From assembly GCA_014549065.1 (NCBI GenBank), contig JACDOX010000157.1, positions 1,216,210 to 1,280,209 on the forward strand: a stretch of 64,000 bases of DNA, written 5' to 3'. Below are positions 13,434 to 24,440 of the stretch, one piece after another (position 1 is the stretch's first letter; each line of letters starts with the position of its first letter). Under the pieces are notes generated by a model, which worked only from the letters and a program-made list of their open reading frames with translations, was not told the DNA's origin and searched no databases. Made by a program: the position numbers and the translations under genes. This DNA comes from Cardinalis cardinalis (Eukaryota > Chordata > Aves > Passeriformes > Cardinalidae).

Positions 13434-14726
13434 ATCCCAGAATGGAATATTTTTAGAAGACTTTAAAGGGAAAGTTCATTTTCAGGTCGTGTGCTTGTGG
13501 ATCAGTGAGGAAATGACAGAAATAACAAGGTGGCACCTTATAANTTAATGCCTTATAATTTAATGATTGAATAAAACAGAGTTAGGGATCATCTGAGAAT
13601 AAAGCAGATTTTAAACAAAAAAAAATGGTTTTACATTAAAGTTTTAGGAATGAGAAGCCTTTGGGTGAAAAGAAATAAAAGGAAATACAGAGAGGGCAGC
13701 TTGTTCATACACACCACATGTGTCATCAGGAAATTTCTAAGGAAATAGCAGCTAAAATTTATGAACAAAATAGGCATATCAGCTCTCAGATACAGTCAAT
13801 TTGCTATTCTTTTTGAAAAAGCAAGCACTGAAAAAAGAGAAGAAACTGTAGGGGTTATAAAAATAGCTTTTTACAAGAGAAAAAAAAAAACACCCAAAAA
13901 ACCAATCAGCAAGCTCTTTCCCTGAGGTACTTTTCAGTCTATAAAAATTGAAAGTTAACAGAAAATGAGACTGCAAGAAAATACTGTAGCAGGAATATCA
14001 AATTTGTGTAAGACAAGTAAAGAGATGTGCAGGATTACAGTATGTTTATTGGATCACACAGGTGACTAGAAAAAAGCATTTATTTTTTGTGACCATCAAC
14101 ACCAGGGCACAGGGGAAGTTTTCCCATGTGTAATACCTGGTACCCCAAAATTGCATTTAAAAATAAAAGAAAGGGCCACCTAATTAAAGTGATTAATCTG
14201 TTTTTTACAAGAGCATTATAAAAACCAGATTTTCAGCTGCTGGGTGAGTTCAGGCTGCAGTACAATGCTCTTCAGAGAGCATTGGATCAACCCAAAAGTC
14301 CAAATGTGTGTATTAAGCTGGTGCCAACTGTCTCTCTAGAAACAAAATTCACACAGATCAGCAGCTGCTCATTTTTGTTTGTTTTCCTGAGGTAAAGAAA
14401 ATGAATCCTGTGGAACTTTCCCAGCTAGCAGAGAGATGAACAAGGCCCCTGAATATTTTGTCATGTGAAGTCCACAGGTACGGGAGGAGCAAAGGGCACA
14501 GCACAGCCTGGAGTTTGCTTGATCACAAAGCCTTGCTTTGTAGTCCAGGCTTAGACTAAACCCGAACCTCAGTCATATTGTTCATGTGCCAAAGAAGACA
14601 ACCTGACCAACATGGAACTACCTTGAAAATCATGCAGATACAACGAATATAGGTCATTTTTGTTCTCTTTCTGAGCCTAGAAAATAACCAATCTTAGTAA
14701 AGCATCACAGTGTGTAATCATGCAGT

Positions 14727-14985
14727 GACAGAATAAGGGGAAATCACCTTAAATGATAAGATTTAAATTAAATCTTAGAAGAAATTCTTCCCCTTGAGGG
14801 TGGTGAGGCCTTAGCACAGGTTGCCCAGAGGAGCTGTGGCTTCATCCCTGGACGTGTCCAAGGCCAGGAGCTTGGAGCAGCCTGGTCTGTGGAAGCTGTC
14901 CCTGCCCATGGCAGGGTGGAACAGGATGAGCTTTAAAGTCCCTTCCAACCTCATCCATTCTATGATCCTCTGCGTTATCAAAGCC
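14727..14985 (+). mobile_element. CR1 LINE, 5'-truncated 3' end
   Basis: This matches the well-known 3' terminal region of avian CR1 retrotransposons in plus orientation. It holds the purine-rich segment ending in GAAGAAATTCTTCCCC (near 14778), the stretch around TTGCCCAGAGGAGCTGTGG (from 14820), CCTGCCCATGGCAGGGTGGA (14901-14920), TCCCTTCCAACCTCAT and the terminal TTCTATGAT-type repeat near 14970-14985. Only the non-coding 3' end is present, with no reverse transcriptase or endonuclease reading frame, as expected from 5' truncation during target-primed reverse transcription. No target-site duplication is obvious, which is usual for CR1. The 3' octamer motif is partly degraded, so the copy is not young. 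Confidence 0.9.
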
Positions 14986-16510
14986 ATAAACCAGCCATGA
15001 TCTCCTTGCTGCCCAAACCCAGGAGTGGTGGCTTCTGATGAGCACTGAGAGGTTAATGAAGGGTGACATGAGCAGAGCTGCAGCAGAGAGGGATTGCTGT
15101 TCTGCTGAGCCCCTTGGACACCAGTGCAATTGGGAATCAAAGGCTTCAGCATCACCCAAAAGCCTCCTCTGCAGCAAGTCCCAAAGCAGAAATGTCCCCA
15201 ACACTCAGGGAGTGCTGGGCACTACTCTCTTCGTGAGGTTTCAGGTTGGAGTTCAGAAGATGAAACCACAGTCAATGTGTGCTGAGGGGAGCAGGAAGGC
15301 AAAACACAAAACCATCTCCCAGTCCGCCTAACTTGTATTTTATTGTCCTCAAGGACAGCTGTGATTAGTTAAAAGCTAACAAAATAGCTTTAATAAAAGA
15401 AAGAAGTGCTGGAACAGAGCCAGCAACTACTTCTTATGGTTCTGACACCTTCAAGAAAAAACATGCTGAGTTGCCATTTCAGTATTTTGTAGGGTGCAGT
15501 TAGAATTATATCATCAGATATGTGAATCCAATAGGATCCCTTGGAAGCAAAAATCAGCAGTGTGCCATATGTTGTATATCCTAAACACTAGTCAAAATNG
15601 CCTCATTTCATCTGACAGTACAAAGAACTGTCTGGATGTTGCATCTTTTCTTGGCAGACCAGATAGACTCATTGGTGTGTTTGTTTCAAGACAGCAAAAT
15701 CACATTCAGTGCTTGTGTTGCAATCATGAAAAGAGAAACATGGAGAGAAATATTAATATTCTTTCTGTGAGTTCTGTGGAATTTCACATTCACATTATAG
15801 TTTGGCCATGAAGGGTCAAACCTGGATGTTTTCTGAAGGAAACAAACAGCTTTTCCTGCACTCAGGGGACAAAACTCAGTATTCCAGAGGCTATTGAACA
15901 AACTTATGAGTCCTTTTTTTTCTTAAAAAAAAAAAAATAAAGCTTTTGGCATTTACTGGACATAAATAATGAGTTGTAGAACTCTGTGTAGAATTACTGC
16001 TTAAGAAATGGAAAGCACTAAATATCAGTATTGCACAGTCACTGTGGGACTAAGGCCACAAATACATCACAGGTCCCTCCCACCAAAAGCCCACTCTTTG
16101 CACAGTCGGCAAATTCCATCTCTTTTTATCCTCTGGTGAGTAAACAATAGGATTATATTAAGCAATTCATTTTGGGGGGAAAACAAACAAAGCCAAAAAA
16201 ACCCTCACAAACTTCACCATGAACTAATTGTTCTGGAACAAATTCCTTATCCCTGCAGCCCCCCAGCCAAGGGAACATGCACAGACTCAGCCNCCTCATC
16301 AGTGACCACCCAAGGCATCAGCTGCCCATCTGACAAACCCTCCTTTGCTACTACTTGCTTAACTGGTGTTTTACTGATTTCAGATTCAATGCCTTTAATT
16401 CACATTAATGGTGGAGTTGTTGTGCCCTCAACCCACAGTTTATGTTTCTAAAACAGATACTGGTAGTTGAAGGCATAAAACAAGTCAAGATGGAAAAATC
16501 AAATTGAATG
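14986..16510. other. AT-rich non-genic sequence, no feature recognised
   Basis: No gene or repeat was recognised apart from homopolymer A runs, for example near 15926-15938. Confidence 0.55.
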
Positions 16511-16604
16511 CTGAGCTCGCATTTTGAGAATTAGTGGGTTTTTTTCCGGTGAAAATTCTGAGCTCGCATTTTGAGAATTAGTGGGTTTTTTTCCGGTGAA
16601 AATT
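16511..16604. repeat. Perfect 47-bp tandem duplication
   Basis: Two head-to-tail 47-bp copies, 16511-16557 and 16558-16604, are identical at every base. Each carries a GAGCTCGCATTTTGAG segment, a T7 run and CCGGTGAAAATT. The unit holds two CpG sites, which decay quickly in methylated avian DNA. Full identity including these suggests a recent duplication, a length-variable locus or an assembly artefact. No known element or open frame coincides with it. Confidence 0.95.
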
Positions 16605-19600
16605 AAGTTGATTGGCCCAGTTTTCAATTTCTCAGTCAATCCACTTATTTTAGACAGGAGGCAAAATTTTCTCATTGACAGAAACTAATATTTCTTCTGA
16701 CTCGTGTTTTGTTGGTACACCATTAAAAGGGGGGAAAAAAGGCATCTAAATACACACACAGGTCTGGGAATCTGAGGGTGTCAAGGGATTGACTGCTGTA
16801 TACAAGAAATAAATTTGGGTCAAGCAAATGAATTAGAAATAGATATGGGGCCATAGAAAAGTGGGGAGGGAGCAAAAAACCAGTTACACAGAAATAAATG
16901 GAGTGCAGATTTTAGAAAGTAATAAAAACAGATCTTGAGAATACCTTGTGGCAGTTGCAGTGAGGTGCCATGGAGTGGTATATTATTACTCCTTACATGA
17001 ATGATCTGCTGGGTCTACAGCTGAGGGCAAGGCAGGCAGACAGCCTTATCCATTGCAGAGTCTTTAATGAGACAATGTGAAGTTCAAGTTGCACACCATG
17101 CAATATTTTTCTTCCCTGTTCAATCTGTATTAAGTCGATATTCTGCTAAAACCTAACATTTGTTGCATTTTTCCAATTTAGTTTCTGTCAATGTCCCCTA
17201 AAANTGCTGAGCCTATTGAACTGACATCACCCACACAAATTTCAATAAGGGCACTGTGGTGAAAAACACCGTGGAGCTGAGGCTGTGCTTTGGGGGAACA
17301 GCTCAGCTTCCCCTTCTCTCCACATCTGCACAACCTCGTGTTTCCATCAGCAGCTGGAAAAGCTCAGAGATGCACACTGTGCCCCAAGGCTCCCCTCCCA
17401 TTTCATTGACAGCCAGGAATAAGGAGCACTATGGAAGTAGATGGCTGCAGTGAAATATTTATAAATAAAACAAAAATATTTAACCAAGTGGATANAGAGC
17501 TGTTTTGGTAGCTGCAGAGCTGTGTGAGCTACTACATTACATACAGCTTCTTCCAGGCCCTTCTGCTCAATTTTAATTATTTCTTGAAGGTTACTAATAT
17601 CTCCAACTTTCCTATCCAATCCTTCAGCCAACTACAGAACCTAACACTTTTTATTCTATTCTTTTCCTGTTGTTTTTCATTCTGAAAGGTCCCACACCAC
17701 CTAAACGACTGCAAGGCATCTCCAGGAAATGCATCACACAAAAAAAACCACGTGGGACAAAANGCCTGCATTATTTCTCTTTGTTTATCACAGCACCAAA
17801 TCAGATAGTGAGCCAAGCAAGGAGGTTTAGATTAACTCCTGTAAACTTACAAACATCAATCAACCAAAGAAAGATGGGGTTGGATGGCTCTCTCCCTCCC
17901 TCCNTGTTCCAGGTGATACCTCTGCTTCTTACTCCCCTTGTCAAAGGGATTGAGAGCTTAGAAAATGAATGCTAAGAACAAAAGTTCTTTATAATACTTT
18001 GTCATTTAAAGACACCCCTCTTGTGAGGAATGGAAAATATTAAAGTCTCTTCACAATTTCTTCTTCTGTATATCTGTGAGTTTCTATAATAAATGAACTC
18101 AGACTTATTACAGATGAACCCAGCAAAGGAAGGAGCACTAATAAGGTGACAGCAAACCTAATAAAGCAATCCTCAGGCAGGCAAGTTACACTTTTCACAA
18201 TTTGTTGAGAAGCAGGACAAGAGTGGATTTCATAGGGCTGGANCTTCTGATGTAACTGAGACAGAGTTTGGGATAAAAAGGAGACAAGAACAAAGTCTCT
18301 GGTTGGACTGGGGCCTGCTGAAAAAGGACTTGGGATGATTTANGTAATGGAAAATTTCAAGGAGCATTGGAACACTCCAAAATATTTTAAAATGATACCT
18401 TACTGCAAGAGGAAAAATAAAAACTGCAATGGATGGAGAAGTATTTTGTACCATAACAAGAAAACATACTTAAATATATGGAAAATGTTGTCTGTCATTG
18501 TTTAGGGTTCTTTTGTGTTGAGGTAGATAAATTATCACAAAATTATTGAACTACAAAACACATAATAAAGAGAAAAATGCAAACTAAACTCAATAAGGGA
18601 AACCAGCTTAATCTGTAAATCATACCTGGCCCACACTGTTACAACACATTAACCTACATCTGACCCACTAACACTCTGTCTCCTCTTTCAGGTAACATCT
18701 TCACTGGGACAGGCACAAATTTGACATGTACCATCCGGTCCAAGCAAATAGGGAGAGATTATCAAATTTACCTCCATAAATCACACCAGTCCTGTTTTTA
18801 TCACATGACAAACCATGAAAGAAGAGACTACTTTGGTAATGCAGCACAAAGGGAAATAAAAAGGTTAATTCTTGAATGCTTTTAGAATGCCACAAAGCCT
18901 GCAGTGAGTCANTACAAGCACTGATCAGTTCTATCAAATGTGCAGAGCCTCATCAACAGAACCTCCCCAGCTCACAGGGGAACCAGCCAGAGCTCAGCCA
19001 GGTAGCAGAGGAGGCAGCAATGAGGATGACTGCAGGTTTTGAAATGGTGATTTTGCTCCGTTTTCTCCCTGATTACAGAAACTGTGTTTTAAAGCAAACA
19101 AAATGTGAAGAGGCACTGCTAAAAGCTGTTGACACAGTACAAANGAGATCACAAATTAGAAGGGATGTGCCAGTTAATGAACACAGAGTGTTGAACAGTG
19201 TAAAACAGTAAACTCTAAATATTCTTCCCTACATTTTTCTTCATTTTCTTCAAGAAACTCCACTGCTGAGAGTTTCCTATGTTAATCTGGCTTGCAGTGT
19301 CCTTTTATGTGTGTTTTAGGTTTTTTTCCTCAGACACTTGAATACATTCCCATAAGACCATGTCCCTTCATACTTACAGCGTAATTGGAAATNTTACACA
19401 TGCATTCCTTAATAAATTTTTAAATGAAACTCATTAATGCAGTCTGTTTCCTGACGCTGCTTATTGTGTCAGCACCAAAGTGAGAACATCACCTTTGACT
19501 CTTCACAACCACACCCACACCCCTACCTTAAAGGTGGCAACAGCTGATTCTGGCAAACAGACTGAATTCCTTGATTGTTAAATAAAGCCCCAAAATACAA

Positions 19601-19863
19601 CAGAGGGNAAATAATCTTGGCAAAACTTGAAGAAAAACGGCAGTTTAATTTTCATGTTTTCAAATAAATTATTTTCACTTTTTTTTAATATAGACTCATT
19701 GTTTGTATAAATAATCACTGTACATTAGGAATATGCTCTATTTCCACCTTACCTACTACGCAATGCAGTAATAGTTACTTCTCTACTTAAGTGCAGGCAG
19801 ATCTCTATAACACTTAATGTGAAAAGTGCAAGACTTGTTTATTTGATGTAGCTATGCCAGTTC

Positions 19864-19887
19864 CATAAGGGAAGATTTTCCCTTATG
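19864..19887. repeat. Perfect 10-bp inverted repeat with 4-base loop
   Basis: The arms CATAAGGGAA (19864-19873) and TTCCCTTATG (19878-19887) are exact reverse complements around GATT. The tight loop favours a hairpin in single-stranded DNA or RNA. It is far too short for a microRNA precursor. It could also be a dyad binding site. Confidence 0.85.
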
Positions 19888-20879
19888 ATGTGGTAGCACA
19901 GAGGAATCAGAGTCATGCAACATCTCTAAAATAATGGAGGCAGCAAAGGTCAAGGATTCTTACTGAATCTGAAAGATTACAGCAATAAAGGCTTTAGAAA
20001 GCACTCTGGAAGTTGTATGGAAAGGATATCACTCTCCCCTAAATTTTATAGTTATAAAAGCTAACCTACTGCACCAGTAAACTGCAGCTTCTCCAAGATA
20101 AAAATAAATCTAAGAATCCATGGAGGAAAAAAAGGAAAAGAAGGTTGGAGAGTGGGAAAACACCATTATTGGCCCCTTCATCCTTCCTGGCAGAAGATAA
20201 ATACAACCANGATCCAGAGAATATGAAAATCAAACCCTACATATTGGGAATTTCTTGACTGTTTTCTCATGGGAACGTTCATCTTATATTTGTCTTATAA
20301 CAAATTCCTTGTTACCTTTCCCTCTCCTCCCACCCCTGTCTCAAGAGATGGATGAGTTCCAAAGCCAGTTGCATTTGCCTCCCCAACAACATATGCTTGT
20401 TGTCATGCCTACAAGACACTGCCTGGGCAGGCAATATTGAACATGACCAGCTTTCTTCATGGTTCTTAAAAAGAACAATGAAATCATGGAGAATTTTGCC
20501 AAAGTAAGCACATCCAGGCTTTTCTACAATAAGTCTCCAAGATATTTTTTTTCAGCCAGAACAAACTTCCCNTTTTAGAGAGGTGAGGAATCAGAAATAA
20601 ACAAAAAGCCTTTAACAAAATGTTGTACAATAGGATTAACAGCAGAGGAATTGGGAAAAGAAACAAAAGAAGCTGTGGGAAAGAAACCTCAGCATTGCTT
20701 GTGGCCTAATAGGAAGGATTTCAATTTTAAAAGGGGAAAAGTAACGTATTTACAATACTAGATAGAGACAAACTACTTTGCCTTCAGCCTCAGTTTATCC
20801 ACACAGGAAATGAATTATTGCTGCAAAAGCTGAAGCANTTTCTCTTTATTGAAACTGTTCACGTTGAGGTGAGAACACC

Positions 20880-21235
20880 GTTTCACCCTTATTTATGAAG
20901 CAAAAATAATGTTAATGCATCTACCTCTTAAGACACTTGTCAGGTGTTAAAATGAGTGAATTCATAAAACTTCCAGTGATGTTAAATGTGGATTGTGACC
21001 TAACATAACAGCCTANCCTATTATTGACCTGCAGTCTGGCATGGAAGGGTTTCTGCTCACTGTGCAGAGCTCCAGTTATGATGTGATTGAATCTAACAAA
21101 ACACACTTGAATTGTGACTCCATTCAATGAGAAATAGATGGTTTTGCCTGATACAAAGCTTTGATGTCTAACAGCTTCAATGCTAATAAAGGTATTATCA
21201 CCACAGGTGTACATTACATTNTATTCATTAATTAG
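20880..21235. promoter_or_regulatory. Possible conserved non-coding element (composition only)
   Basis: The block is complex, non-repetitive sequence with motifs resembling factor sites: a T-box-like TCAGGTGTTAAA near 20940, a TCF/LEF-like CTTTGATG near 21160 and TAAT cores at 21183-21186 and near 21225. Such motifs arise by chance at high rates. The call rests on texture alone, since conservation cannot be measured here. Confidence 0.2.
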
Positions 21236-21660
21236 GGCACAAACTCAAATTTTTCCAGGCTATACTAATTCTGAGTCTTTGAGATAACTCCTTTAAGAAG
21301 GGAAAGGGGAGGTGGGTGTGATAAAACAAGTTTAAAGTTAAGAAAAGAAGCNGCAGAGCAGCAGTGCAGTCTGCAATAACTCCCGAGCCTGGTCAGTCTC
21401 CATGCCAGCAGTCTGCTCCATGATGCATTTTTTTTTTTTCTTATATGTGCTATTGTGAATTCAAAAGAGATCAAAGAAATTGTGCTCAAAATGTTGCTAT
21501 GGGCAAAAAGAAATGCACCTTCTATGCCCAGTCATTGCCTTCCCAGTACCACAATTGAAATAGTAACAGCCTAATCAAAGAATCATTATTAGCACAGATT
21601 TAATCATTAGAAAATGGGGGGAAAAAAAGAGAGAAAACTATTACAGAAACAGTCTTGATA

Positions 21661-21830
21661 ATCAGAGACTCACAGAATGTGCTGAGGGAAGGGACCCACA
21701 GTGATGGGGAGAGAGGCACGGCCGCAGNACTGTCACTGCATGGAGCAGGGCCAGCCCAGGCTGTGGCCCAGCTCCCCAGGAGGGTGTTCACACTCTGGAG
21801 GGGCAGCACGGTTCTCAAAATGCTCCTCTC
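21661..21830 (-). mobile_element. Diverged CR1-like fragment (minus orientation)
   Basis: The first 45 bases or so resemble the complement of a CR1 3' end: CTCACAGAATGTGCTGAG, then a short gap, then GGAAGGGACCCACA. The remainder is GC-rich and only loosely CR1-like, with a segment similar to the CCCAGCTCCCCAGGAGGGTG region. The 3' end of the element would be at 21661. The right boundary is a guess. Confidence 0.5.
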
Positions 21831-22660
21831 CGTGATGGCTTTGCTAAGAGATTTTGTGTTCAGCATCCAGGCTGTTTTTCCAGCACATNCATGTGTTCAG
21901 GACAGAGGGCTTGTTCATTAGCTGCTGGCAGGAGCCCACCAGGCAATGCACGGGCTCCTACTACCTCGTTTTAGCATTTTAATTACACTCTGACACTAAT
22001 TGTGCAGGGTGGCTTGCATGACAAAAGTTGAGAGTTGACAGAAGAGAAATGGTCCAAAAGTTTAGATTTGAATGAGTTGGCAGCAAAAAGAACAGCAGGA
22101 AGGCAAATAAAAGCCATCACAGCCTGATAAATCAAGCAAACCTTCGTCAACCAGGATTTTTGATGGNAAAATTTTCAGAGGCTGTTGGCTGCACTGGCAG
22201 ACAAAGCACATTATCTTTCTGTGGGCTGCAGTTCCTGAGCAGGTGAGTCATGCTCAGAAANGACACAAAGCTGACCAAGCTATCCAAGGGCTTTTGAGCA
22301 TTTCCCCCACAGTCCCTTGGGCTCCCCCAGGTCAGCTGTGGCTGCAGAGCAGAGGGATTATTGTCACCCACACGGTGCCGCTGGCCNTGCTCCCTGCCAC
22401 AGCACAAAGCCAAGTCCTGGTTGCTGCAAAACCACTCAGGGCCTGCAGGAACAGCCCTTCGTGCACATTCCCAACACCTTTTAACAGCATCTTGATTGCA
22501 AGGCATAACCAGCCCTTATCACCCACAGAAACCTTAAATTTTGAAGTGGTTATTCAGTTTTCTCAGCCATACCTTGTGTTAGTTGTGTAATGCATTTCCA
22601 TGACAGGAGCAAACGGCTTTAAAATAATGTCCAGCAGTCAAAATTTCATTGCACAGCCTC

Positions 22661-22677
22661 TGTGGTTATAAACCATG
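22661..22677. promoter_or_regulatory. RUNX-like dyad
   Basis: TGTGGTTATAAACCATG contains inverted TGGTT and AACCA around ATA. The TGTGGT core fits the RUNX family consensus. A single site without conservation data is weak evidence of function. Confidence 0.15.
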
Positions 22678-24149
22678 CTACGTGTAGGCCAACAGTGCTT
22701 GAGCATTTCACAGATAAACACACACACACTCTCTTTATCCTTAANAGCTATGTTACTCTGAGAATAAAAGGTAGCAGCAGCTTGAGTGACATTAAAATGA
22801 AGGGAAAGTNCAAATAAAATTCAGATTTATTTCAGTTTCATTTCTACTTAACTGCAGTTATTCATAACATCTAAATGCACATTCACTGCAGTTTCTAGAT
22901 GCAATATAGTAGGTTTTATGCAGTTAAAATGAGTTTATGTACAAGAGAATTGCCACAAGGCAATTCAAAACTGCTTTTCAAAAACCCTTTTCCAAACTAA
23001 GTTGTATAGTAATAATTCTATTTGTGTTGTATCAGCTGGCCCAGAACTAAAAACTCAAAATTACCAGGAAGAAATCTAGGATTAAAAAAAAATTACATAT
23101 TTGTAGAAACTATATGAAATAGCTAAACATAACACATGAAGTAAAAAAAAAAGAGGAAAAAGTGACCACAGACTATTCTTGCTTTTCTGGGTGACACACT
23201 TGCAATGTAAGCACATATCTGCATTCTTAATCCTGATCCATTTTGCATTTACCATACCTTAGAATTTTTAATGCCCCCCAAGCTCAAATTATTAATCATA
23301 ATTTGCATGTAGTGCTCTTCAGTTTTTTTTATGTGCATTTACAAAGACATCAAACCATAAAGATATTAAAGGTCTTCTATGATACCTTCTTTCCTTATGG
23401 TTAAAATGGCTTTTCCTCTGGAATTTACAACACATTGGAGGAGCCCCTCTTGGTCTCCATATTGTTCCACAATGACTTTTCCCTTGGCTTTCTTTTAGCT
23501 CTTTGGAGGCAGTTTCAAAGATGAGGGAATGATTCACTCAGCCTCACTTGCCAGCCACAGAAGGAAATGCAATTTCCAGAATCAGTAAGAATTTCAAATT
23601 CTCCAATTCACTGCACCAGCCCCGGGAATAGCCTGCCATTTTCAGCTCCCACACTAACAAGTTGCATGTGCTTCAAATGCAGCCAACCCTTCTCCAGCAC
23701 CAGAGCCACACACAGGGACTTAATTATCTGTACTTGGGCTGTAATTGGAGACCTCAAGTGAGGTTGTACAGAGCAGAGAATAATGTTATTTCAAAGACTC
23801 ATTAAGATGTACCCTGTGCCCCAAAGAGTTTACAAAACAGCCAAAAAAAGCAAGGAAAGAGGAGCCAAAAGGGAGAGGCAGTGCCAGGGGGAAGGAATCT
23901 GATTCACTTGTATGAACTTATGAGTAGGAACATTTCTTGAGTCACTAAACACAAAGCACTTAAAAAACTGTACTCACAACTCCAGTTCAACAAGAGCTGC
24001 CTTTTTTTAATATAAGGAAGGATGCTGGAAGAAGCCAAGAAGTTGTTAGCATTCCAACCACTGCAACAAACTAAAAATTGTACAAAAAAAATCTCCACTC
24101 AGANAAAGATCAATGGCTCCCAATCATTATCTGAGCGGAATATTAAAGT

Positions 24150-24440
24150 GAGACATGCATAATAAAGTAATTTTGTTTCATTTTTGAAAAGTGATGGCAT
24201 TTAGCGAGATTCAGTAAATTGTCCCTTTCAGCACTAATAACATGTTCATAGCTTTCCCCACCAGACGTTCCATAATGGCAATATAATAGGATTGCAATGA
24301 CAATTAAATGATTGCATATTTTAGGGCAATGGAGGGGATCCACGAGGGCATGAACCATTAGCGAAATCGTAACATCGTCACAGGAATTGTCGCGCTTTGG
24401 CACAAAAACTGAGAAAGCAGAAGCACTGGAAGGGAGCAGG
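24150..24440. promoter_or_regulatory. Candidate conserved non-coding element
   Basis: The block stands out from its neighbours. It has dense homeodomain- and POU-like cores (AATTAAATGATTGCATA near 24302, ATTGCAATGACAATTAAATG across 24290-24309) and keeps five CpG sites within 24350-24400, unusual in otherwise CpG-poor DNA. A minus-strand open frame of 103 codons (24143-24454) spans it but has no recognisable domain and is probably incidental. Long complex sequence with AT-rich homeobox cores and retained CpGs is typical of vertebrate developmental enhancers. A conserved exon or a decayed viral insert are less likely alternatives. Confidence 0.35.

Larger units (their letters stand above)
7591..14726. 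other. AT-rich non-genic sequence with small repeats
   Basis: No exon or RNA gene is recognised. The stretch contains a small hairpin at 8043-8081 (arms AGACCTGT and ACAGGTCT), a GC-richer patch at about 10830-11170 without CpG-island character, an AT-rich zone with TATA runs at about 11555-11690, a hairpin at 12150-12181 and short microsatellites at 13175-13204 and 13417-13433. Open frames in the GC-rich patch have low-complexity composition and no domains. Confidence 0.55.
16605..21660. other. AT-rich non-genic sequence
   Basis: No exon or RNA gene is recognised. It contains the palindromic hairpin at 19864-19887 and a block at about 20880-21235 with regulatory-like composition, each listed separately. 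Confidence 0.55.
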
